From positions 1-10,328 of the forward strand of contig JAITGZ010000188.1 in NCBI GenBank assembly GCA_031280335.1: DNA of 10,328 bases, given 5' to 3'. The notes below the pieces were generated by a model. It was given only the letters and a program-made list of their open reading frames with translations. It was not told where the DNA came from and searched no databases. This stretch comes from Deltaproteobacteria bacterium (GTDB lineage: Bacteria > Desulfobacterota > Desulfovibrionia > Desulfovibrionales > Desulfovibrionaceae). Below, one piece after another: positions 1 through 5,386 of the stretch. The translations under genes and the position numbers were made by a program. Positions within the stretch are counted from its first letter, which is position 1; every line of letters starts with the position of its first letter.

Positions 1-72
1 CGACTGAATATCACCGCCGGAAAGCCCCCGCAGCAGGGCATCAACTTCTTCTTGCGCCAAAATTTTGTTCAT
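1..72 (-). CDS. fliM: Flagellar motor switch protein FliM, N-terminus only (cut by window edge)
   Basis: The reverse strand from 72 to 1 encodes MNKILAQEEVDALLRGLSGG followed by DIQS, and the frame is still open at the window edge. FliM proteins begin with a short conserved segment, M-x-[KQ]-I-L-[SA]-Q-[DE]-E-[VI]-DALL, which binds phosphorylated CheY; the match here is nearly complete. FliM belongs to the C-ring (switch complex) at the cytoplasmic base of the flagellar motor and sets the direction of rotation. Only 24 of the roughly 320-330 codons usual for the family are present, so the FliG- and FliN-binding parts cannot be judged. A G-run about 8 nt upstream could serve as ribosome binding site. 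The gene diverges from the kinase gene and has a good promoter match just upstream. FliN or another protein sharing this motif is the only real alternative. Confidence 0.88.
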   Translation of the reverse strand, partial: MNKILAQEEVDALLRGLSGGDIQS

Positions 73-99
73 ATGCAGACCCCCGTGTGAAGCCTTGCA

Positions 100-128
100 A
101 ATATAATGCCGTTTTAAAATGCAGGCAA
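100..128 (-). promoter_or_regulatory. Predicted sigma-70-type promoter of fliM
   Basis: On the minus strand, TTGCCT (123-128) is followed after exactly 17 bp by TATATT (100-105). These match the -35 and -10 consensus at 4/6 and 5/6 positions. Transcription would start near 93, about 20 nt before the fliM start codon at 72. The match is by eye. Flagellar genes may also use sigma-28 or sigma-54, and neither motif is seen here. Confidence 0.5.
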
Positions 129-144
129 GAACGGGTTTTTGTGG

Positions 145-161
145 TTCCGCCCCCGGCGGAA
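145..161. repeat. Short perfect hairpin in the fliM-kinase gap
   Basis: TTCCGCC and GGCGGAA form a perfect 7-bp inverted repeat around a CCC loop. No T-run follows on either strand, so it is not a canonical intrinsic terminator. A second small nested dyad lies at 216-242: TTGAA/TTCAA outside, TGCGG/CCGCA inside. The role is unknown; either could be an operator-like site for the divergent genes or simply GC-rich chance structure. Confidence 0.35.
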
Positions 162-245
162 GGCCCTACAGCACGGCGGCCGGCCGGCTCCGCGCGGCGA
201 TGAGCCTGCTTAAAATTGAATTATGCGGTTCCGCAAGTTCAAAGT

Positions 246-274
246 TTTACTTATTTAAAGTCTTGGGGTATATT
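246..274 (+). promoter_or_regulatory. Predicted sigma-70-type promoter of the hybrid kinase gene
   Basis: TTTACT (246-251) and TATATT (269-274) are separated by 17 bp and match the -35 and -10 consensus at 4/6 and 5/6. The predicted transcription start is about 281, which is the preferred ATG of the kinase gene. If both calls are right, the mRNA would be leaderless or nearly so. This fits the lack of a clear Shine-Dalgarno sequence before that ATG. Confidence 0.4.
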
Positions 275-280
275 GGGTTC

Positions 281-2926
281 ATGGAAAAGCATTCAGTTGC
301 GGCTGCGGATTTTTTAAAGCCCTTGGGGGCCATATTGCTTGCCGGGGCGGTTATTTTAGCGCTTTCCGTCCGGGTTTACGATGCCATGCGCCTGTTAAGC
401 CTGGAGCGGGCGGAAAGGATGGACTTGGCGGCGGTGGAGCAGTTTGGCGCCACCATGGGTTTATGGATGGAGGAGCAGGCGGTTTTGGCCAAGTCCCTGG
501 CCCGCAGTCCGGTGGTTATAAACTATGTGAAAGATCCCGGGGATACGCAGCTGCGCCGCTCGGTGCGGGAGTATCTGGAACGCAACCATGCGGTCATGCC
601 GCAGTTCTCGTTGATGGCCCTGGTTTATTACCGGCAGGACCAGTCCGCGCCGCCCCTGCGGATGATGCTGGACGGGCGTCCGCATATTTTGGAGGACGGC
701 GTCTTTCTGGTGGATTCCATTAAGAACCGGGTGGTAATGAGCGGATCCCGGCGCGGGGTGAATTATTTTGAGGCGCTGCGGGCCGGGGATGAGGCTTTTT
801 GGGCCGAGGCCAGGCGCAGCATTATTCCGGACATGTCGCCGGCCAGCGTGCTGGCCGTGCCGGTGAAGGATGAACAGGGCAGGCTGCTGGCCGCCCTGGT
901 ACTGGGTATAAAGTTGGAATACCTGAATAACAAATTCATCAAAGGCATGTCCACCGAGGAGGGGGTGGTGCTGGAGATGTTGGACGAGCGGGGTTTTTTT
1001 GTCGCTTCGCCCAGTTCATCCATGGTGCTTAACGAAGCCGCCCTGCCCGACGGGCAGGCCATTCTGCGTTTATCCAACGAGGACCATGGAGTTTCTTTTT
1101 CCGTGCGCCTGCGCAGCGGATTGTGGCAGGTTTCCACCGTTCCCCTGCCCAAGATACACAGTTCAGCCGGCCGCTGGTGGGCGGTGATGCGCCGTCCTGA
1201 GGAGGGGATGTACGCGGATATCCCCGTTTTCCCATGGTTTATTTTTACGCCTTTGGGAATATTTTTGGGCGTAACGCTCATGATTATGGTCGTCTGGGGG
1301 CAGGCCAGGCGGCTGCGCTATGCGCGGCGGGCGCTGAACCGTCCGGATGATCGTGAGATAATGGATTTGGCCCCCTATCCCGTGTTGATGGCGGACAAGG
1401 GAGGAACCGTCTTGTGGGCCAATGAGCCGGCGTGCATAGAGCTGGGGCGCAGCGGCATGGAGATGCTGGACCAGCCTTTGGACATGTTTCTCAGCGCGGA
1501 TCAAAATATTTTCAGCGACATAGGCGTCATGGGCGTGGCCCATGTCAAGTGCGTAAACCGGCGCAAGCGCGGCGGCGCGACGGTGGAATACGACTGTACC
1601 GTGTGCATGGATTCCAACGAGCAGTACGTCATGTACCTGCGCGAGCCGGAAGGTGATGCGCCCAGAAACTTCGCCGTGTCCGAGTCTTTGGTCAAATCCC
1701 TGCATGAGGCGGAGCGTCTGCGTCTGGAGGCGGAAAAGGCCAGCCAGGCCAAGAGCGAATTCCTGGCCACCATGAGCCATGAAATCCGGACCCCGCTGAA
1801 TGCGGTCATCGGCATGTCGCACCTTCTGCTGCAACATGATCTGGAGCCAGTCTCCAGGCAGTATGCGGAAAAAATCCACAGCGCAGGTCAGTCTCTCCTG
1901 GGCGTAATCAACAGCGTACTGGACCTGTCCAAGATTGAAGCGGGGAAGATGCAGCTGGAGACGGCGCCCTTTGAACTGATCCCCCTGCTGGAACGTGTGC
2001 GCGCCATTTTTCATCCTCAGTTTGAGGACAAGCAGCTGTTTTTTGATCTGGATGGCGGGACAGGACTGCCGCGTACGCTCATAGGCGATTCTTTGCGCTT
2101 AAGCCAGATACTCACCAATTTGGTGAGCAACGCCCTTAAATTTACCGCCAAAGGCGGGGTTACCCTGCGGGTGGAGGCGGCGGAAGAAACCCATGACGCG
2201 CCGGTCTGTGAAGACAGCTGTTTTTTGCGTTTTACGGTGCGCGACAGCGGGCTGGGCATGAATGAAGAAGAAGCGGGCCGTCTGTTTCAATCTTTCTCCC
2301 AGGCGGATTCCTCCATTGCCCGTAAATACGGCGGCAGCGGCCTCGGCCTGGTCATCGCCAAGAGCCTGGTGGAAATGATGGGGGGTAAAATATGGCTCAA
2401 AAGCGAGCCGGGCCAGGGCACGGAGTTTGTTTTCACCGCCCGTTTCGAGGTCGCGCACGGAGTGGACGACGATGCCGCGCCCAAGGGAGAGGCGGAAGAA
2501 GAACGGGACATGGCCGCCGCCTACGCCGCCCGTCTTAAAGGACGCAAGGTGCTGCTGGTGGAGGACAATCAGATTAATCAGGATGTGGCTTCGGAACTGC
2601 TGGCCGGGATCGGAGCGAGCATCGCGGTGGCCGATAACGGAGAAGTGGCCGTGCGGCAGCTTGAAAAACCCGGGCACGGCATTGAGCTTGTACTCATGGA
2701 TCTGCAGATGCCGGTTATGGACGGCTATGAAGCTACCCGCCGCATCCGCCGTTGCCCCCACAACGAAAAGCTGCCCATCATCGCCATGACCGCCCATGCC
2801 ATGAGCAGTGAGCGGGAGCGCTGCATGGCCGAGGGCATGAACGACCACCTGAGCAAACCCATTGATGTGGAAAGACTGTATGCCACTCTGGACAAATGGC
2901 TGGGCGGCAAACACACACATATATAA
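281..2926 (+). CDS. Membrane-bound hybrid sensor histidine kinase (Cache-like sensor, PAS, HisKA, HATPase_c, receiver)
   Basis: Predicted 881-residue inner-membrane kinase. Residues ~13-31 form a first membrane helix. Residues ~32-315 would be periplasmic and resemble a double-Cache ligand-binding domain. Residues ~316-339 form the second helix. Then come a PAS-like segment (~357-455), a short linker helix and the HisKA dimerisation domain, with the H-box SHEIRTPLNAVIG and phospho-acceptor His500. The HATPase_c domain shows the N-box (Asn613, Asn617), G1 DSGLGM (655-660) and G2 GGSGLGL (684-690). The C-terminal receiver (~754-876) has acidic residues Glu761/Asp762, phospho-acceptor Asp807 in MDLQMPVMDG, and Lys859. 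There is no HPt domain, so phosphotransfer onward would need a separate protein. The open frame reaches back to an ATG at 119, but the first 54 codons lack hydrophobic or domain character and precede a promoter match; ATG 281 puts the membrane helix right after the start. Ligand and partner are unknown, and no response regulator lies nearby. Confidence 0.93.
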   Translation: MEKHSVAAADFLKPLGAILLAGAVILALSVRVYDAMRLLSLERAERMDLAAVEQFGATMGLWMEEQAVLAKSLARSPVVINYVKDPGDTQLRRSVREYLERNHAVMPQFSLMALVYYRQDQSAPPLRMMLDGRPHILEDGVFLVDSIKNRVVMSGSRRGVNYFEALRAGDEAFWAEARRSIIPDMSPASVLAVPVKDEQGRLLAALVLGIKLEYLNNKFIKGMSTEEGVVLEMLDERGFFVASPSSSMVLNEAALPDGQAILRLSNEDHGVSFSVRLRSGLWQVSTVPLPKIHSSAGRWWAVMRRPEEGMYADIPVFPWFIFTPLGIFLGVTLMIMVVWGQARRLRYARRALNRPDDREIMDLAPYPVLMADKGGTVLWANEPACIELGRSGMEMLDQPLDMFLSADQNIFSDIGVMGVAHVKCVNRRKRGGATVEYDCTVCMDSNEQYVMYLREPEGDAPRNFAVSESLVKSLHEAERLRLEAEKASQAKSEFLATMSHEIRTPLNAVIGMSHLLLQHDLEPVSRQYAEKIHSAGQSLLGVINSVLDLSKIEAGKMQLETAPFELIPLLERVRAIFHPQFEDKQLFFDLDGGTGLPRTLIGDSLRLSQILTNLVSNALKFTAKGGVTLRVEAAEETHDAPVCEDSCFLRFTVRDSGLGMNEEEAGRLFQSFSQADSSIARKYGGSGLGLVIAKSLVEMMGGKIWLKSEPGQGTEFVFTARFEVAHGVDDDAAPKGEAEEERDMAAAYAARLKGRKVLLVEDNQINQDVASELLAGIGASIAVADNGEVAVRQLEKPGHGIELVLMDLQMPVMDGYEATRRIRRCPHNEKLPIIAMTAHAMSSERERCMAEGMNDHLSKPIDVERLYATLDKWLGGKHTHI

Positions 2927-3002
2927 AAAAACACACAGTTTTCCAGTTAATCCCTTTTTATAAAATGTAATTATTACAGCATGTTGTCCGTATAAAGGGC
3001 AT

Positions 3003-3018
3003 TGGCATGAATTTTGTA
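3003..3018 (+). promoter_or_regulatory. Sigma-54-like promoter candidate upstream of lpxC
   Basis: The sequence TGGCATGAATTTTGTA resembles the -24/-12 consensus TGGCACG-N4-TTGCA with the correct spacing. It matches at all but two of the specified positions; one of the two is the -12 GC doublet, which reads GT. The distance to the lpxC ATG is about 104 bp. The 2927-3121 stretch is otherwise AT-rich and shows no convincing sigma-70 pair. It also holds an imperfect dyad, with CCCTTTTTATA at 2952-2962 and TATAAAGGG at 2991-2999. The weak -12 element keeps the confidence low. Confidence 0.25.
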
Positions 3019-3121
3019 TAAATGGTAAATATCCGCGCCGTTTAAGAATACGTGCGCCCGTGCAAATGATCTGAAACGAATATGTGCCCATTTCAAAGTT
3101 AAAATGTTCAGGGAGACAGCC

Positions 3122-4057
3122 ATGCCTCAATTCACCATAAAAAAAGTTGTTCAATGTTCCGGTGTTGGCCTGCACAGCGGTAAAATGGTCGATCTTACCC
3201 TGCGTCCGGCCGAAGTGGACAGCGGCATAAATTTTTTCATCAACAGCGCGCAAGGCGACCGGCGTATAGCCCTTGCCCCTGATCGCGTGGTAGCCACCGG
3301 TCTGGCCACGACCATAGGGACGGACGGCGCGTCCATCTCCACAGTGGAGCACCTGCTGGCCACAGTGCGCGGCTTGGGCATAGACAACCTGCGCATTGAA
3401 ACCAAAGGGAGCGAACTGCCCATTATGGACGGCAGCGCCGCGCCCTTCGTCCTTTTATTCAAAAACGCCGGGATCAAGGCCCAGCCCGCCCAACGCCGGG
3501 TCTGGCGCGTCAAAAAGGCCTTCAGCCACGCCCAGGGCGATAAATTCATCCAGGCGGAACCCTATGCCGGTTTTCAGGTGGACTACTCCATAGATTTCGC
3601 CCACCCCCTCATCGGTACGCAGCGCCTTTGTCTGGACCTGGACAGGGAAGGCTTCAATCAGGTGGCCAAGGCCCGCACCTTCGGTTTTTTGCGTGAGGTG
3701 GAAGCCCTATACGCCCGCGGTCTGGCCCTGGGCGGTTCCCTGGACAATTCTGTGGTGCTGGACGAACACGGCGTGGTCAACCCGGAAGGTCTGCGCTGCC
3801 CGGATGAATTTGTGCGGCACAAAATTTTGGACTTTATCGGCGACATGGCCATGCTGGACCTGCCCCTGCAAGGCAAATTCACCGTGCGCTGTTCCGGACA
3901 CGCCCTCAATAACCAGTTTTTGCGCCTGCTTTACGAAAACCGCGCCATTTATCTGGAACGCGCCGAACTGGCGGAAAAAGAAAGAACCCACGCCCCGGCC
4001 CAGCGCCGCCGCGCCTTACACCTGCCCCGGCCCCTGGAACACAGAGTGCCGGCTTAA
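3122..4057 (+). CDS. lpxC: UDP-3-O-acyl-N-acetylglucosamine deacetylase LpxC
   Basis: LpxC is the cytosolic zinc enzyme that removes acetate from UDP-3-O-acyl-GlcNAc, the committed step of lipid A synthesis. The 311-residue product is about family length (305 in E. coli) and shows every landmark. These are GVGLHSGK (15-21), ISTVEHLLA with Glu76 and zinc ligand His77, the PIMDGSAAPFV block (100-110), and ARTFGF (184-189). RHKILDFIGD (232-241) supplies zinc ligands His233 and Asp237, and SGHALNN contains catalytic His260. The start is set by GGGAG at 3111-3115, 6 nt before ATG 3122, and by homology at MPQFTIKKVV. An in-frame ATG at 3104 adds six residues but has no ribosome binding site. The last ~30 residues are basic and proline-rich, and poorly conserved in the family. 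The gene converges on hypB, and the stop codons overlap. It stands apart from other lipid A genes here. Confidence 0.97.
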   Translation: MPQFTIKKVVQCSGVGLHSGKMVDLTLRPAEVDSGINFFINSAQGDRRIALAPDRVVATGLATTIGTDGASISTVEHLLATVRGLGIDNLRIETKGSELPIMDGSAAPFVLLFKNAGIKAQPAQRRVWRVKKAFSHAQGDKFIQAEPYAGFQVDYSIDFAHPLIGTQRLCLDLDREGFNQVAKARTFGFLREVEALYARGLALGGSLDNSVVLDEHGVVNPEGLRCPDEFVRHKILDFIGDMAMLDLPLQGKFTVRCSGHALNNQFLRLLYENRAIYLERAELAEKERTHAPAQRRRALHLPRPLEHRVPA

Positions 4058-4716
4058 GCAAATCCGGGGTGCCTGCCCAACCATTCAAGCCAGGCGTCCA
4101 TGCCCTCGCCGGTGTAGGCGGATAGCTCCAATACTTCCAGGCGCGGGTTGATTTTGCGGGCATTGGCTGCGCACAGGCGCGGATCAAAGCGTACATAGGG
4201 CAAAAGGTCTATTTTGTTGATTAGCATAAGGCGCGAGGCCGCGATCATGTGCGGGTATTTCAGAGGCTTGTCGTCCCCTTCCGTTACGGAAAGCAAGGTT
4301 ACCTTGGCCTGCTCGCCCAGGTCGAAATCCGCCGGGCAGATCAGGTTGCCCACATTTTCTATAAAGAGTATGCCCCCACGCTCCAAAGGCAGATTTTGCG
4401 CCGCCCGGCGCACCATGGCCGCGTCCAGGTGGCAGCCCCGGCCGGTGTTGATCTGAAAGGCAGGCGCTCCGGCGGCCCGGATGCGCTCCGCGTCGTTGGG
4501 CGTCTCCTGGTCGCCCTCAATCACCGCGCAAGGACGGCTTTGGCCCAAACGCCCCAAGGTTTCCACCAGCAGGGTGGTTTTGCCGGAGCCGGGGCTGGAG
4601 ACCAAGTTCAGTACCAAGAGACCCCATTGGGCAAAGAACTCGCGGTTGCTTTGCGCCAGTCGGTCATTTTGCCCCAGAACCGCAGCTTCTACCTCAATGA
4701 TGCTTTTTTTCCCCAT
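4054..4716 (-). CDS. hypB: Hydrogenase nickel incorporation GTPase HypB
   Basis: HypB is the SIMIBI-class GTPase that, with HypA, delivers nickel to the active site of NiFe hydrogenases in the cytoplasm. The 220-residue product shows the P-loop SSPGSGKTT (40-48), the GDQET switch segment (68-72), the metal-site region GRGCHL with Cys95 and His96, and ENVGNLICP (120-128) with Cys127. It also has NKID (167-170) for guanine recognition and SAYTGEG (199-205). It lacks the N-terminal CxxCGC nickel motif of E. coli HypB and the His-rich stretch of other homologues, so it is the short form without nickel storage. The ATG lies 6 bp after the hypA stop, and a GAGG at the end of hypA can act as its ribosome binding site, so the two are probably co-transcribed and coupled. 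The stop overlaps that of lpxC by three bases. Confidence 0.96.
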   Translation of the reverse strand: MGKKSIIEVEAAVLGQNDRLAQSNREFFAQWGLLVLNLVSSPGSGKTTLLVETLGRLGQSRPCAVIEGDQETPNDAERIRAAGAPAFQINTGRGCHLDAAMVRRAAQNLPLERGGILFIENVGNLICPADFDLGEQAKVTLLSVTEGDDKPLKYPHMIAASRLMLINKIDLLPYVRFDPRLCAANARKINPRLEVLELSAYTGEGMDAWLEWLGRHPGFA

Positions 4717-4722
4717 GCTCTT

Positions 4723-5070
4723 TTATTCCTCTATTTCCATGCGGTTGACGACCATGCCCCGGCCGCCCTCCAAACGCAGGCCCCGCCCCGCGCAAAGGGG
4801 GCAGGGCAATTCCAGCCCCGGCCCCAGATCAAATTCATGCCCGCAATCCAGACAGCGCGCCCTGATCGGACTCTGTTCCAGGTGCAGAGCGCATCCCTGG
4901 GCTATGCCGCCCGCGCACACCACCTCAAAGCAGGCGGCTATGGCCTCAGGCTCCACACAGGCCGATGCATCCACCTCGATCCATACAGCCAGAATACGCC
5001 GCGCGCTGTGCTTCAGGGCCGCCTGCTCCATGATCTCCAGCGCGGCAATGGCTATGCTCATTTCATGCAT
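4723..5070 (-). CDS. hypA: Hydrogenase maturation nickel metallochaperone HypA
   Basis: HypA binds nickel and zinc and works with HypB to insert nickel into NiFe hydrogenase precursors. The 115-residue product has family length. It starts with MHEMS, where the Met amine, His2 and Glu3 form the nickel site, so the start codon is fixed by function. The zinc site is CLDC (Cys73, Cys76) plus CPLC (Cys90, Cys93). An AGGGG lies about 12 nt upstream of the ATG, slightly far for a ribosome binding site. It is the first gene of a hypA-hypB pair; hypC, hypD, hypE, hypF and the hydrogenase structural genes are not in this window. The 312-bp structured gap upstream suggests it is transcribed separately from the oxidoreductase gene. 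Confidence 0.95.
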   Translation of the reverse strand: MHEMSIAIAALEIMEQAALKHSARRILAVWIEVDASACVEPEAIAACFEVVCAGGIAQGCALHLEQSPIRARCLDCGHEFDLGPGLELPCPLCAGRGLRLEGGRGMVVNRMEIEE

Positions 5071-5100
5071 GACAGGCTTGATCCCCTAAGGAAACATTGA

Positions 5101-5139
5101 TTAATTCGGGACTATGCCCCGAACCCCGCTGGGGGGAAT
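5101..5139 (-). repeat. Dispersed hairpin repeat, copy A (minus orientation)
   Basis: Read on the minus strand, the order is ATTCCCCCC, AGC, GGGG, TT, the hairpin CGGGGC-ATA-GTCCCG (5107-5121), then AATTAA. The plus-strand segment 9152-9191 has the same order of blocks, differing by a few substitutions and two or three single-base indels. Both copies can fold a C4/G4 hairpin followed by a CGGGGC-type hairpin. The similarity is seen directly. That it is a genome-wide family is inference. Confidence 0.6.
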
Positions 5140-5243
5140 AAGAAAGGGGCATGTTCGCCCAAGCATTGCTTTACCTCTGCCATCCCTCTGCACAACGGCA
5201 AGGCACCCCAGGCCCCCGGCGGTGATCTGTTTTTTCAAGTCCT

Positions 5244-5287
5244 CCGCTGGAACGCAATTTGCGAAAGGGCAAATTCCGTTCCAGCGG
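5244..5287. repeat. Long imperfect inverted repeat (44 nt) between the oxidoreductase gene and hypA
   Basis: CCGCTGGAACG (5244-5254) pairs perfectly with CGTTCCAGCGG (5277-5287). After one mismatch (5255/5276) the inner arms AATTTGC (5256-5262) and GCAAATT (5269-5275) pair perfectly around a 6-nt loop. That gives 18 base pairs in a 19-position stem. No T-run follows on either strand, so it is not a classic intrinsic terminator. It could be a recombination or MITE-type end, a protein-binding dyad, or an RNA processing or stability hairpin. Confidence 0.6.
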
Positions 5288-5314
5288 CGAATTACAAAAG
5301 TAAAAATCACCATC

Positions 5315-5346
5315 AAGGGGTGAGCCCCTTGGGGTTCCCTCCCCAA
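5315..5346 (-). terminator. Two adjoining GC hairpins after the oxidoreductase gene, possible terminator
   Basis: Two perfect 6-bp stems share two bases: TTGGGG/CCCCAA (5329-5346, 6-nt loop) and AAGGGG/CCCCTT (5315-5330, 4-nt loop). On the minus strand they follow the oxidoreductase stop by about 37 nt, and a T5 run (5302-5306) begins 8 nt after the second stem. The T-run is farther away than in a textbook intrinsic terminator, so the assignment is tentative. The stems can form alternatives but not both fully. On the plus strand a T-rich stretch also follows the 5329-5346 stem. Confidence 0.35.
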
Positions 5347-5352
5347 TATTAT

Positions 5353-5386
5353 TTATTCTTATTCTTATTCTTATTCTTATTCTTAT
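5353..5386 (-). repeat. Hexanucleotide repeat (GAATAA on the coding strand), 5.7 units, across the oxidoreductase stop codon
   Basis: The plus strand carries five perfect TTATTC units plus TTAT. On the minus strand this reads as alternating TAA and GAA codons in the frame of the oxidoreductase gene. The first TAA (5383-5385) is the stop, and five more in-frame TAA codons follow at 5377, 5371, 5365, 5359 and 5353 (lower plus-strand coordinate of each). Such perfect short repeats can vary in copy number by replication slippage. Changes of whole units here would not alter the protein. Confidence 0.95.

Larger units (their letters stand above)
5071..5382. other. Gene-free, structured intergenic region between the oxidoreductase gene and hypA
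   Basis: No convincing gene is present. Weak open frames exist on both strands (5101-5346 minus, 5114-5323 plus), but neither has a ribosome binding site or a recognisable protein pattern. The region is filled by the hexamer run, two GC hairpins, a T-run, the 44-nt inverted repeat and dispersed repeat copy A. The hypA promoter should lie near 5080-5150, but I see no clear -35/-10 pair. Confidence 0.7.

Noticed and set aside
119..280. Longer N-terminus for the kinase starting at ATG 119 or 200
   Set aside because: It would place 27-54 featureless residues before the first membrane helix and would require transcription from upstream of the promoter match at 246-274. It is not fully excluded.
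2099..3352. Minus-strand 417-codon frame across the kinase end and the lpxC start
   Set aside because: It covers the antisense of two well-supported genes plus their intergenic region and has no recognisable domain.
5101..5346. Small open frame of 81 codons in the hypA-oxidoreductase gap
   Set aside because: No Shine-Dalgarno, no recognisable domain, and it is built across inverted repeats. More likely non-coding repeat DNA.
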